Assembly: GCF_018698455.1 (NCBI RefSeq)
Contig: NZ_JABIOQ010000039.1
Coordinates: 1 to 64,000, forward strand
Length of the DNA stretch: 64,000 nucleotides
DNA from: Sulfurimonas sp.
Lineage (GTDB): Bacteria > Campylobacterota > Campylobacteria > Campylobacterales > Sulfurimonadaceae
Direction of reading: 5' to 3'
Positions 8,982-17,712 of the stretch are shown one piece after another. Every line of letters begins with the position of its first letter. Position 1 is the first letter of the stretch. Position numbers and translations under genes: made by a program. The notes beneath the pieces are model-generated. The model saw only the letters and a list, made by a program, of their open reading frames with translations. It did no database searches and was not told the origin of the DNA.

Positions 8982-9866
8982 TTAAGAATTTACTCGTTTA
9001 TTTCTCTCTTCTTCTTGGGATTTATATAACGCGGCACACCCTTTAGTGAGTTCACGAATTTTGAGCATATAGTTCTGGCGTTCTGTTTGAGATATAGCTT
9101 TTCTCGCATCTAAAACATTAAACACGTTTGAGATCATCATGCATAAGTCATATGCAGGTAAAGGAAGCTCAGCATCGAGTACTTTTTGGCACTCTATACT
9201 TTTAGCTTCAAACTCTGCAAAAAGTATCTCTGTATCGGCTACTTCAAAGTTGTACTTTGAAAATTCTATTTCGCTTTCTTTATGTATATCTTTGTAGTAT
9301 GTTTTATTTCCGTGCTTATCTTCATTCCAAACTATGTCAAAAATATTGTCTACACCTTGAAGGTACATTGCTAAACGCTCAGTACCGTATGTAATCTCAA
9401 CGGCAACAGGATTACACTCTATCCCTCCAACTTGTTGAAAGTAAGTAAATTGTGTTACTTCCATTCCATTGAGCCATACTTCCCATCCTAGACCCCATGC
9501 GCCAAGTGTTGGTGATTCCCAGTTGTCCTCTATAAAACGAATGTCATGCTGTGACACATCCAAGCCTAAATACTCAAGCGACTTCAGATAAAGCTCTTGA
9601 ATATTGTCTGGTGATGGTTTTATAAGTGCTTGAAACTGGTAGTATGAACCTAAACGATTTGGATTTTCTCCATAACGACCATCTGTTGGACGACGAGATG
9701 GTGCTACATAAGCAGTAGCCCATGGCATTGAGTCAAGAGAACGTAAAAATGTAGCAGGGTGAAATGTTCCTGCACCTGATGGAATATCATAAGGTTGAAG
9801 AATATTACATCCCTCATTCATCCAAAATTCTTGTAGTTTTAGTAGCATTGAACTAAAAGTTATCAT
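8982..9866 (-). CDS. glyQ: Glycine--tRNA ligase alpha subunit
   Basis: The 294-residue protein is the alpha subunit of the bacterial alpha2beta2 glycyl-tRNA synthetase, carrying the class II catalytic core. It starts [20 protein letters not shown] and contains the family motifs [19 protein letters not shown] and [17 protein letters not shown]. glyS, the beta subunit, is not in the window; in related genomes the two genes are also apart. In Campylobacter jejuni glyQ follows a DUF3972-type gene and purE, but here about 3.5 kb of other genes separates them. Confidence 0.97.
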   Translation of the reverse strand: MITFSSMLLKLQEFWMNEGCNILQPYDIPSGAGTFHPATFLRSLDSMPWATAYVAPSRRPTDGRYGENPNRLGSYYQFQALIKPSPDNIQELYLKSLEYLGLDVSQHDIRFIEDNWESPTLGAWGLGWEVWLNGMEVTQFTYFQQVGGIECNPVAVEITYGTERLAMYLQGVDNIFDIVWNEDKHGNKTYYKDIHKESEIEFSKYNFEVADTEILFAEFEAKSIECQKVLDAELPLPAYDLCMMISNVFNVLDARKAISQTERQNYMLKIRELTKGCAALYKSQEEERNKRVNS

Positions 9867-9914
9867 GTATATTCCTAAACATATTTAATATTCGTTATTC
9901 TATCTTTATACGGC

Positions 9915-9943
9915 TTGTGTATTAATAAATCTCGTAGTATACT
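9915..9943 (+). promoter_or_regulatory. Promoter of the M6 metalloprotease gene
   Basis: TTGTGT at 9915-9920 and TATACT at 9938-9943 are separated by 17 bases, a good sigma70-type spacing. The -10 ends 27 bases before the ATG at 9971, and the region is divergent from glyQ. GTAGGA at about 9959-9964 is the ribosome binding site. Confidence 0.55.
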
Positions 9944-9970
9944 TATGTAAAAATAAACGTAGGATTTTTA

Positions 9971-11341
9971 ATGATAAAAATTATTGTCTTAACAATTATA
10001 TCACTTATTTTTTTAGGTTGCGGAAGTAGCGATGGTTCTGCCACCACAATTACCCTGCCTCAGCAAGAGCCTGAAATCCTACCTCCGCAAGAGCCTGAAA
10101 TCCTACCTCCGCAAGAGCCTGAAATCCTACCTCCGCAAGAGCCTGTCCCTTTTCCGGTATCAGAATCCTCTATCCCTATGCTTTGCATTTTAGTAAACTA
10201 TGATGACCAAAAAATTATATCTTCTGATTCTGTCTGGAGTGATAAAATTTTTGGAAAAAACAATCACCAGCTCAACCACTATTATCAGGAAAATAGTAAT
10301 TTTCAATTTGAATTTGCAAAAGTTTCTGAGAACAGAGGAATACTCAACGATGGTATTGCCTCAGTAAGCCTCAATAAAAACCATCCAAATATTGATATTG
10401 ATAGTTCCAATTTTTCAAGTTCTTTTTATCCTGATTTAGGAGACGCATTGAGAGAGCTAGATAGCGATGTTGATTTTTCAAACTTTGACAATAATGCCGA
10501 TGGGTATATATCATCCAATGAATTAGTAATCACTTTCATTATTGCTGGTTATGAAGACGCTTATGAAGGCTTCCATGTCGCTAATGGTATATGGGCGCAC
10601 CAATCCTGTGTATCATCTACTGTTGATACAGTTACACTAGATTCAGTAACCTTGATGAGTTGCTCGGCCCAAGGTAAATTTTCTCTTTTTGGTGAGAGAC
10701 ATAATCTAAATAATTCTCATGATGCAACAATAGGTATAATCGCTCATGAGTTAGGACACTCTGCCTTTCACCTTCCAGACTTATACAATACCTCAAACTC
10801 AAACCGTGGAGGAATTGGAGCATTAGGGTTGATGGGGCTTGGAACATGGGGATATGAAAACAACTTAGACTATCCTGGAAACACACCTTCACATTTTTGC
10901 GCATGGAGCAAACAGTACAACAATTGGCTTACCCCATCTCTACAAACTGGCTATAGTAATTTAGATGAAAGTTCTTCTCTTGAGTATAACGTCGTAAAAA
11001 TACCTATAGATTCAACCAGCTACTACCTTGTAGAAAATAGAAATAACAGTGGCTACGATAAAGGCCTCAATGCACTTAGTGGTATCTTTAATGGGGGAGT
11101 TGCTCTGTGGAAGATAGATGAATCAAGACTCACCCAAACATACATAGACAACAACAATGTAAACGCGGACACACAGAACAAAGGTGTTGACTTGGTTGAG
11201 GCAATTATGGGTAGCATTGATTCAGCTGGAAGCTATGGAGATGAGAGTGCTCTTTATTATGATTCAAATGTTAACTCATTTGAGAATGTAATTTCAAACG
11301 TATCCTCACGGGGAACTCTAATGTCACTCAATATAAACTAA
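9971..11341 (+). CDS. Secreted lipoprotein metalloprotease, M6 (immune inhibitor A)-like
   Basis: The 456-residue protein has a lipoprotein signal ending LIFLGC, with Cys17 as the lipidation site. A low-complexity EPEILPPQ stalk (about residues 33-56) follows. The catalytic domain has HELGH at 259-263 followed by HLPD, giving the zinc motif HExxHxxxxxxD of M6 peptidases, and an LMGLGTW Met-turn near 288. An EF-hand-like loop (D173, N175, D177, G178, E184) matches the conserved calcium-type loop of M6 enzymes. The usual N-terminal propeptide is absent here. The gene 9 bases downstream encodes a secreted protein resembling that propeptide. It probably degrades extracellular protein from the outer surface. 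The substrate is unknown. Confidence 0.8.
   Translation: MIKIIVLTIISLIFLGCGSSDGSATTITLPQQEPEILPPQEPEILPPQEPEILPPQEPVPFPVSESSIPMLCILVNYDDQKIISSDSVWSDKIFGKNNHQLNHYYQENSNFQFEFAKVSENRGILNDGIASVSLNKNHPNIDIDSSNFSSSFYPDLGDALRELDSDVDFSNFDNNADGYISSNELVITFIIAGYEDAYEGFHVANGIWAHQSCVSSTVDTVTLDSVTLMSCSAQGKFSLFGERHNLNNSHDATIGIIAHELGHSAFHLPDLYNTSNSNRGGIGALGLMGLGTWGYENNLDYPGNTPSHFCAWSKQYNNWLTPSLQTGYSNLDESSSLEYNVVKIPIDSTSYYLVENRNNSGYDKGLNALSGIFNGGVALWKIDESRLTQTYIDNNNVNADTQNKGVDLVEAIMGSIDSAGSYGDESALYYDSNVNSFENVISNVSSRGTLMSLNIN
10064..10144 (+). repeat. 24-bp in-frame tandem repeat, 3.4 copies
   Basis: Three identical 24-base units starting CAAGAGCCTG (10064, 10088, 10112) plus a 9-base partial unit encode repeats of EPEILPPQ in the lipoprotein stalk. 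Identical in-frame units are prone to slippage, so stalk length may vary between strains. Confidence 0.9.
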
Positions 11342-11350
11342 GGATTTTTT

Positions 11351-11713
11351 ATGAAACACTTTACACTCTTACTTTTATCTTTCTCTTTTTTATTTTCCGC
11401 TCCAGCATTTAACAAACTGAGAGAATTCAAGAATGCAGATGGTTCAACTTTTATGGCACAAGCAAAAGGTAACCATCACCTACATTGGATTCAAACGCAA
11501 GATGCAGAGATACTAAGATACAATCCTAATAGTAGAAATTTTGAATATGCGGTTATAGAAGATGGTTCTATGAGAGCTTCTGGAAGTAAATATCAAAAAA
11601 ATAACTCCAATAGAGCCAGAGCAATAGCTCATATAAATAAATTGAATATTAATGATGTTCACAAATTATGGTCAAACAGACAAAATAAACATAAAACTCA
11701 TAAGAAAGAATAG
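11351..11713 (+). CDS. Secreted protein resembling the M6 protease propeptide, encoded separately
   Basis: The 120-residue product has a signal peptide ending about LFSAPA. It then has a compact segment with ADGSTFMAQAKGNHHLHWIQ and AEILRYNPNSRNFEYAVIED, followed by a basic His/Lys-rich tail. The pattern dG-(T)-f-x-a-x-x-x-G-(D/N)-x-x-x-H-x-x-x-T-x-D-x-x-(I/V)-x-r is the one I associate with the N-terminal prodomain of many M6 metalloproteases. Here it stands alone, 9 bases after the protease gene, with GGATTTTTT as the ribosome binding region. It may act in trans as a folding helper or inhibitor. This is an inference from motif resemblance and position; no such pair is known to me. Confidence 0.55.
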   Translation: MKHFTLLLLSFSFLFSAPAFNKLREFKNADGSTFMAQAKGNHHLHWIQTQDAEILRYNPNSRNFEYAVIEDGSMRASGSKYQKNNSNRARAIAHINKLNINDVHKLWSNRQNKHKTHKKE

Positions 11714-11717
11714 TTAT

Positions 11718-12545
11718 CTAGAACTTAAATACTACACCCAACTTCACATACGAGTTGTGAGCTGTACTAGCAGGCTCGTAAATAGTCTTCTCTACTCCAC
11801 CTAAAATATACGGTGCAGTGTCTGATTTTTCTATAGTTTGATATTCATATATATACTCAAAAAATAAATCTAAGCTTTTATCGAGTCTAATCTTAAAAGG
11901 AATAGAAAGTTGTATGATGTCAGCTGAACCTAAATTCACCGTAATATCTGAATTTTCCGAATTCGCAAGAATTGCCATTTCTGGATGAATACCATATTGA
12001 TACTCAAGATTTACTCCAAGGCTAAATATTGGGGAACTATAAGTTGTTCCAACTTGAGGACGGATTGACAACCATTTGTAAACTTCTACTTGTGATGGAC
12101 TCAATTCTCGTCGCCATGCACGATACCCAGTTCCTATACCAAAATTTAAAGAATAACCATGACTTAACACACTTATAAACTGATAATCAACCCCAGTATC
12201 AAAAAGAATGTTTTTTGTAACTCCAACATAACTTCCATATCCTTGACTTGAATCTAAAAGAGAACCAACATATTCTGTTTCACCACTCAGCAAGTTGAAA
12301 TATCCATTAATTTGCGTATAAATTCCATTCCCAAGAACTTCTGTATATGTAAGACCTAAATCCGCACCTCGCATTACTCCCGTCTTCGGTGTGGAGATTT
12401 CACTATCTAGAATTATATTATTATCATACTCACGGTAGTCCATACTCATACCAATAAAAGCAACTGAAAGAGAAAGTCCACTCTCTTTTGCAGATAAAAT
12501 ACTGCTCATAAAAACCATCGCTAAAATTATTAAATTTTTCTTCAT
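11718..12545 (-). CDS. Outer-membrane beta-barrel protein, unknown function
   Basis: The 275-residue protein has a signal peptide (MKKNLIILAMVFMSSILSA) and then alternating short amphipathic strands rich in Tyr, Gly, Ser and Leu, ending in SYVKLGVVFKF. A terminal aromatic residue is the classic barrel insertion signal. Size and strand pattern suggest an 8- to 12-strand barrel, but I do not recognise the family. Its ATG overlaps the stop of the DUF89 gene by 4 bases (ATGA), so the two are translationally coupled even though one product is cytoplasmic and the other exported. It converges with the protease partner gene 4 bases away. Confidence 0.65.
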   Translation of the reverse strand: MKKNLIILAMVFMSSILSAKESGLSLSVAFIGMSMDYREYDNNIILDSEISTPKTGVMRGADLGLTYTEVLGNGIYTQINGYFNLLSGETEYVGSLLDSSQGYGSYVGVTKNILFDTGVDYQFISVLSHGYSLNFGIGTGYRAWRRELSPSQVEVYKWLSIRPQVGTTYSSPIFSLGVNLEYQYGIHPEMAILANSENSDITVNLGSADIIQLSIPFKIRLDKSLDLFFEYIYEYQTIEKSDTAPYILGGVEKTIYEPASTAHNSYVKLGVVFKF

Positions 12546-13408
12546 TTTCCAACCTTCATCTTACAAATAATATCACCAACTTCTTTACCTAAAGAATTAG
12601 CAACTACATTACATTTCACCTTGAGTAAAAAGCAGATGTTATCTCTTGGGGCATCATTAAGACACTCATAGTTTCCCATGCCTTTACTTATAACTAAGTC
12701 TGCACTGTCAAAGAGTTCTTGTGAGTATTTATTAGCTCTCTTGTATGCAAACCCAGGTGTATTTACTCCGCTATCAACAAGTTCGCAGAGCTCATGGAAC
12801 TTGGCTTCTCTTGCCTCTTTCATAGTTACATCATTTATAATGGGATTTCCACGCACCATATACGAATACTTCACATCAGGATAAAGTTCTTGGAGTGTTT
12901 GGATATAAACATAATCAAAAATATGCTCGCCTACATTATCTCCAATAACTAAAACAGTTTTTGCTTTTTGAAGTTCTTTTTCTAATTTTTTAAAATCATT
13001 ATATGCAAAATCTGTATAAAAGACTCTATTCAACTCTTCATCTAAATCATACATTATTTTTGCGGCAAGGTCGATGACATTTCCAGCTACTGCAATTTTT
13101 GTAGCTGTTAAAAGTTTGTCTTTTGAGACATTAAGTTCTTTTTTTAAACGCGGGACTAATGCTTTAGCTTTTTTGTTTGATTCTTCTTTCTTCTCATCAT
13201 AAAGGTCATATTTATTAGCGATACTTGCCATTTTCTCATAAACATCGGAAGCTATTTCAGGGGGATTGTTGTTAAAAGAAAAGTCTTTACTCATAGTTTC
13301 TATACTAGAGACTAACTCTGTTTTTAGTTCATGACTAGTAGTTATTGCATCTGCTACTCTTACACTTTGGTTAATTATGCAAGAGACACAAGCCTCATCA
13401 ATTTTCAT
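12542..13408 (-). CDS. DUF89 / ARMT1-like metal-dependent phosphatase family protein
   Basis: The 288-residue protein begins with a conserved CVSC motif (C7, C10) and has GNVIDL at 109-114, IGDNVGEH at about 155-162 and SKGMGNYECL near the C-terminus. These are the metal- and substrate-site motifs of DUF89 proteins, known as damage-control phosphatases acting on reactive sugar phosphates or related metabolites. The substrate cannot be read from sequence. Both ends overlap neighbours by 4 bases (DUF3972-like gene upstream, barrel gene downstream), indicating one transcript with coupled translation. Confidence 0.8.
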   Translation of the reverse strand: MKIDEACVSCIINQSVRVADAITTSHELKTELVSSIETMSKDFSFNNNPPEIASDVYEKMASIANKYDLYDEKKEESNKKAKALVPRLKKELNVSKDKLLTATKIAVAGNVIDLAAKIMYDLDEELNRVFYTDFAYNDFKKLEKELQKAKTVLVIGDNVGEHIFDYVYIQTLQELYPDVKYSYMVRGNPIINDVTMKEAREAKFHELCELVDSGVNTPGFAYKRANKYSQELFDSADLVISKGMGNYECLNDAPRDNICFLLKVKCNVVANSLGKEVGDIICKMKVGK

Positions 13409-13881
13409 TGGTTAGTATTATCTTCTATTGCTTTGTTCCACATAAGTTTATATTTGCGTCGCATAAACTCCACTTCTTGTTGAGAAAGTTTTAGTTGCTC
13501 TGTCAAAGTCGCTATTGTTTTTCTATCTTCATCATAAAGTTCTTGAAGAGACTCTAGCGCTTCACGTAAAAAAGTATTTTCAACTTTAACCGCCTCAATA
13601 GTCTCATCTTTTGCATCGAGAACTTTCTCATGAAGGTTAATAATAGTTCCTATAGTTTTTTCAATAAATTCAGGTTGCACCATCATTTCATGAGTGTTGC
13701 GTTTAGATAATTCTGCTAGCTTTATAGGAACTACAGATTCCTTAGCTCCTCTAGATGGATCTATATAACGAATACCATCTTCTTGCTTTACATTTAGTTT
13801 TCCAGCACCTATCATATCTTCAACAGAAGAAAGTTCCAAGCCCGTCAGTTCACAGTATTCATCATCACTCATCCACGTCAT
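13405..13881 (-). CDS. DUF3972-like coiled-coil protein of Campylobacterota
   Basis: The 158-residue protein has a short N-terminal part resembling a helix-turn-helix or MerR-like entry (MSDDEYCELTGL ... GKLNVKQEDGIRYIDPS) followed by a long coiled coil from about residue 80 to 150 (heptads around TFLREALESLQELYDEDRK). In C. jejuni a similar gene (Cj0703, from memory) lies between purE and glyQ, and here it also sits next to purE. AAGGGG lies upstream of the ATG. Function is not known; a structural or adaptor role is possible from the coiled coil. Confidence 0.6.
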   Translation of the reverse strand: MTWMSDDEYCELTGLELSSVEDMIGAGKLNVKQEDGIRYIDPSRGAKESVVPIKLAELSKRNTHEMMVQPEFIEKTIGTIINLHEKVLDAKDETIEAVKVENTFLREALESLQELYDEDRKTIATLTEQLKLSQQEVEFMRRKYKLMWNKAIEDNTNQ

Positions 13882-13907
13882 TTGTGCCCCTTATAATTAT
13901 CAAAGTC

Positions 13908-14405
13908 TTACTTGATGATAGTCTCTATTTCTAAAGAATCCATTTCAACTTTTTTAGCCTTTGCAATTCTATCTTCTTGAAGTTTGATAGACAACTCGCT
14001 GTTGTCAAGTGCTAAAATTTGCATAGCCAAATAAGCAGAGTTTATTGCCCCTGCTTTTCCTATAGCTACTGTAGCAACTGGCATTCCAGCTGGCATTTGT
14101 ACAGTTGAGAGAAGTGCATCTATTCCTGCTAGTGCTGATGCTGACATAGGAACACCAATGATTGGTTTGACAGTTTTTGAAGATAAAACACCAGCTAAGT
14201 GAGCCGCCATTCCGGCAGCAGCAATATATACTTGTGCACCTTTTTTTTCAGATTCGTGCATATACTCAGTAGTTCTCTCTGGTGCACGGTGAGCAGAAGA
14301 GACGATTAACTCATAGTTGACACCAAAAGCTTCAAAGGTATCCGAACATGACTTCATTACTTCATAATCACTTTTAGAGCCCAATACTATTGACACAAAT
14401 TTCAT
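13908..14405 (-). CDS. purE: N5-carboxyaminoimidazole ribonucleotide mutase
   Basis: The 165-residue class I PurE converts N5-CAIR to CAIR in de novo purine synthesis. The start (VSIVLGSKSDYEVMK), SSAHRAPERT with the catalytic histidine, AAAGMAAHLAGV and the PIIGVPMSASALAGIDALLS segment are all conserved. purK, its usual partner, is not in the window. It lies between the DUF3972-like gene and a U32 protein, on the same strand, with gaps of about 26 and 30 bases. Confidence 0.96.
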   Translation of the reverse strand: MKFVSIVLGSKSDYEVMKSCSDTFEAFGVNYELIVSSAHRAPERTTEYMHESEKKGAQVYIAAAGMAAHLAGVLSSKTVKPIIGVPMSASALAGIDALLSTVQMPAGMPVATVAIGKAGAINSAYLAMQILALDNSELSIKLQEDRIAKAKKVEMDSLEIETIIK

Positions 14406-14435
14406 ACTTTTTCCTTGGTTTATATCGTTTTATCT

Positions 14436-15728
14436 TTATGATTTAGGATTTGTACCCATTGCTAAAGTTGAAGGAATCCTAAAAAATGTAAATGCTGGAA
14501 AAGAAGTTGGTAACTCTATTGCGTTTGTATTTCCACTATGAATCTCTTCGTATATTTTGTTGTTTTGTGCTTTTAATCGTTTAAGCTTCAAGTAAAATCT
14601 ACCGTCTTTTTCATATGTAGTACCGATCTCATTATCGACTAATGCAACATCACTACCAAGTGGAAACACTACTTCCATCTCATCGCCTGGCATAGTTTTA
14701 AACTTACATAAAAAGTGAGTACCTTCTGGGTTTACAACGCCACTTACTTGATGTGTTCCTAACTGCATAGAAAAATCAAGACTCTGTGTATCGTTACGTT
14801 CAAAAGGACGAGAAATCAGATAAGCATCTGTATACCCACGATTTTGTAGAGATTGAAGTTCATACTGATATTTTTCATGGTTAAACTGGCCATCGTAGTA
14901 ATCGTTCAGTGCCATTCTATATGCTTTTGCAGTTGTCGCTGCATAATAAGCCGTCTTGGTTCTACCCTCAACTTTTACACTATCTACAACACCACTATCT
15001 AGTATTTCTTTCATGTGTGAAGCAAGGTTCAAATCTTTTGCATTCATGATGTAAGTTCCAACACCCTCTTCTTCTTCAAGTCTAAAAAGTGTTCCAGTAT
15101 CAGGATTTGCAGCATACATTTCGTATTCAAAACGACAATCATTTGCACAGCTTCCACGGTTAGGTACACGACCACTCTGTAAAGTAGAGATCAAACATCG
15201 TCCGCTATATGCGAAACACATACTTCCGTGTACAAAAACTTCTAGTTCAAGATTAGGTAAGTCTTTTTTTATTGCAATTAAATCTTTGAGACTAATTTCA
15301 CGTGCTGTAATAATACGAGTAGCACCCATTTCATGATAAATCTGAGCATCTAAAACATTCATCACATTTGCTTGGGTTGAGAGGTGAAGAGGCATATCTG
15401 GAACTAGGTCATGACATAGTTTTAAAACACCAGGAGTTGCTACAATAAATGCATCGGGTTTTAACTCACCCATAGCAATAATATGTTTTCTAAGAAGTGA
15501 AAGTTGTGAGTTAAATGGGAAACCGTTTATAGTTGCATAAACTTTTTTGCCTCTTTGGTGAGCATAGTCTATACCCTCTTTAAAGTCTTCCATACTAAAT
15601 TCTTTTCCAGAACGTATACGAAGAGAGAAATGTGAAACGCCACCATAAACAGCGTCTGCTCCAAAATCAAGAGCGATTTTTAATTTTTCTAATGTTCCCG
15701 CGGGGGAGAGGAGTTCTACTTTTTTCAT
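14436..15728 (-). CDS. U32 family protein (TrhP/YegQ-like)
   Basis: The 430-residue protein has the collagenase/U32 fold: it starts VELLSPAGTLEKLKIALDFG, has VHGSMCFAYSGRCLIS and the GRVPNRGSCANDCR cysteine cluster typical of iron-sulfur-containing U32 proteins, then SVKVEGRTK and a C-terminal beta domain. Several U32 members (TrhP, UbiU/V) act in tRNA or ubiquinone hydroxylation rather than proteolysis, and size and motifs fit the tRNA U34 hydroxylation group best. The start overlaps the cheZ stop by one base. Calling it a protease would be misleading. Confidence 0.85.
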   Translation of the reverse strand: MKKVELLSPAGTLEKLKIALDFGADAVYGGVSHFSLRIRSGKEFSMEDFKEGIDYAHQRGKKVYATINGFPFNSQLSLLRKHIIAMGELKPDAFIVATPGVLKLCHDLVPDMPLHLSTQANVMNVLDAQIYHEMGATRIITAREISLKDLIAIKKDLPNLELEVFVHGSMCFAYSGRCLISTLQSGRVPNRGSCANDCRFEYEMYAANPDTGTLFRLEEEEGVGTYIMNAKDLNLASHMKEILDSGVVDSVKVEGRTKTAYYAATTAKAYRMALNDYYDGQFNHEKYQYELQSLQNRGYTDAYLISRPFERNDTQSLDFSMQLGTHQVSGVVNPEGTHFLCKFKTMPGDEMEVVFPLGSDVALVDNEIGTTYEKDGRFYLKLKRLKAQNNKIYEEIHSGNTNAIELPTSFPAFTFFRIPSTLAMGTNPKS

Positions 15729-16417
15729 TACTTTCCAAACTGAGCTAAAAGTGATTCAATATCTTCTGTAGAGACGACATCATTATGGGTATCACCTGCT
15801 ATATGTTGTGCTGATGCAACACGCTTATCATCACCTATACGACCTTCAAAAAGTTTGTTCATATAGTTTGCAAGTGCTCTCATTACATTTATTACACGTT
15901 CTATTTTTTGACGGTGAATATCTTGGTATTGCATAATATCCATCGCATTCATAATAGAATCTCCGCTGTTCTGAAGTATTTCTAAAGTTGTTTTAATGCC
16001 TTTTAATGCATCAGTATTTGTTTGTAAACTATTTTTAAAAGCTTCTACATCTGGAAATTTTTGTGAAAGAGTCGTAAATAGTTCTATATTTGCGCCTAAA
16101 ACTTTTATATTTACTTCAATATTTGTCTCTTCTTCCATTAAGTCATTACTTATAATTTCAAGAATGTCAAAAATTTGACTTGCTTTTTCTTCACTTTCTT
16201 TTGTTACTTCATCAAGTTGATTTACCATTTGATTTTCGTTTGTTGCAGGAAGTGGCCAGTGATGAGCATTTTCTTCAGAATAACCATAAGGCTCTTTAGG
16301 TTTTTTATCAGCAACTTCTGTACTTACTTCTACAGGAACATCATCTTCAAGGTCTTCAATATCTTCAATATCATCCATAGCACTACCCATTAAAGCATCT
16401 AGTTCATCTTGATTCAT
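15728..16417 (-). CDS. cheZ: CheZ-type CheY-P phosphatase
   Basis: The 229-residue protein is almost all helical. The catalytic motif YQDIHRQKIERV places D166 and Q170 four residues apart, as in CheZ (D143/Q147 in E. coli). It begins MNQDELDALM, the CheY-P-binding motif seen at the N-terminus of FliM and FliN, and ends with STEDIESLLAQFGK, a similar short helix preceded by a flexible linker, so each end may bind CheY. This matches the divergent CheZ of Helicobacter and Campylobacter. Its place next to a U32 gene and purE is the same order I recall in C. jejuni. Confidence 0.85.
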   Translation of the reverse strand: MNQDELDALMGSAMDDIEDIEDLEDDVPVEVSTEVADKKPKEPYGYSEENAHHWPLPATNENQMVNQLDEVTKESEEKASQIFDILEIISNDLMEEETNIEVNIKVLGANIELFTTLSQKFPDVEAFKNSLQTNTDALKGIKTTLEILQNSGDSIMNAMDIMQYQDIHRQKIERVINVMRALANYMNKLFEGRIGDDKRVASAQHIAGDTHNDVVSTEDIESLLAQFGK

Positions 16418-16503
16418 TTAAGTTTCTCCATATCTAATTAGTAAAATTAATTTATTAACACTATAATAACATAAAACATATAAAAATTAAATACGAGAAA
16501 TAA

Positions 16504-17283
16504 ATGATTGTTGACTTACATAACCATACACCACTTTGTAACCATGCGGAGGGAAGTATTCCTGAGTATATAGACTTTGCAATAAAATCAGGTACTCAAT
16601 ACTTTGGATTTTCTGACCATGCTCCTATGGATTTCGATCCAAAATACCGAATGAAATTCAATGATATGAAGCAGTATGAAAAAGATGTTTTAGATGCCAA
16701 AGAACAATATAAAAATAAAATAAATATTCTCTTAGGTTATGAGGTTGATTATCTTAAGGGTCATATGGACGAGAGAGTCTTAAATGCGGATGTTGACTAC
16801 CTTATAGGTTCTGTTCACTTTTTAGAGGGCTGGGGATTTGATAACCCTGAATTTATAGGTCGTTGGGAAGAACAAGACATAGATGAAATCTGGCAAAAAT
16901 ACTTTGATACTATAGAAGAAATGGCAGAATCAAAACTTTTTGATATTGTAGGGCATTTAGACCTTATAAAAGTTTTCAAATTTATGCCAAATAAGAGCAT
17001 AAACGAGATGGCAGAAAATGCACTAAACGCCATCAAAAAAGCAGATATGGTTTTAGAATTAAACATCTCCGGATATAGAAAAAAAGTACAAGAACCTTAC
17101 CCTTCTAAATCACTTTTAAAACAGGCATATGCCTTAGGAATTCCTATTACATTTTCCTCTGACGCACATAATCCCCAACAGATTTCCATGTATGATGAGA
17201 GTATAGTCAAAATGGCTAAAGAAGTTGGTTATTTGGAGTGTGCTTATTTTATTAAAAAAATAAGAAAGTTTATAAACTTTTAG
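16504..17283 (+). CDS. hisK: PHP-family histidinol-phosphatase
   Basis: The 259-residue protein has the PHP metal motifs DLHNHTPLCNHAEGS at the N-terminus, FSDHAPM, GHLDLIK and SSDAHNP, and matches the HisK/HisJ type that dephosphorylates L-histidinol phosphate in histidine synthesis. Length is right for that group. It stands alone, divergent from cheZ, with an 86-bp AT-rich gap. Other PHP phosphoesterases are possible, but the spacing of motifs fits histidinol-phosphatase. Confidence 0.8.
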   Translation: MIVDLHNHTPLCNHAEGSIPEYIDFAIKSGTQYFGFSDHAPMDFDPKYRMKFNDMKQYEKDVLDAKEQYKNKINILLGYEVDYLKGHMDERVLNADVDYLIGSVHFLEGWGFDNPEFIGRWEEQDIDEIWQKYFDTIEEMAESKLFDIVGHLDLIKVFKFMPNKSINEMAENALNAIKKADMVLELNISGYRKKVQEPYPSKSLLKQAYALGIPITFSSDAHNPQQISMYDESIVKMAKEVGYLECAYFIKKIRKFINF

Positions 17284-17340
17284 TATTTATAATAAAACTG
17301 GAATTTTCTTTAATAAAGATGTAATTAATGAAACAACTAG

Positions 17341-17346
17341 TACAAT
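17341..17346 (+). promoter_or_regulatory. Likely -10 of the trxA operon
   Basis: TACAAT lies 37 bases before the trxA ATG in an AT-rich region. AAAGGA at about 17370-17375 is the ribosome binding site. No convincing -35 is seen. Confidence 0.4.
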
Positions 17347-17382
17347 GCACGCATAAAAATAATAATAATAAAGGATTTACTA

Positions 17383-17703
17383 ATGGGTAAATATATAGAA
17401 TTAACTAGTTCAGATTTTGAAGTAACACTTTCAGAGGGTGTATCTCTTGTAGACTTTTGGGCTCCATGGTGTGGACCTTGTCGTATGATCGCTCCAGTTA
17501 TTGAAGAATTAGCGGAAGATTTCGATGGTAAAGCAAAAATTTGTAAAGTAAATACAGATGAAGAACAAGATATTGCTGTTAAATTTGGTATTCGTTCTAT
17601 CCCTACTATCATGTTCTTTAAAGATGGCGAGATGGTAGATCAAGTTGTTGGAGCACAATCAAAACAAGCTCTAGCAGATAAAATCAACGGTCTTTTAGGC
17701 TAA
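17383..17703 (+). CDS. trxA: Thioredoxin
   Basis: The 106-residue protein has the redox site WCGPC (C30, C33), the conserved FWAPWCGPCRM context and the cis-proline loop IRSIPTIMFF. It reduces cytoplasmic disulfides using electrons from TrxB, encoded two genes downstream. No signal peptide is present. It is the first gene of a redox-oriented run of same-strand genes extending to about 22516. Confidence 0.97.
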   Translation: MGKYIELTSSDFEVTLSEGVSLVDFWAPWCGPCRMIAPVIEELAEDFDGKAKICKVNTDEEQDIAVKFGIRSIPTIMFFKDGEMVDQVVGAQSKQALADKINGLLG

Positions 17704-17712
17704 GGTTACACT

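Noticed and set aside
10064-10144. Tandem repeats considered as a CRISPR array
   Set aside because: The units are contiguous and identical with no spacers and are in frame within a lipoprotein stalk.
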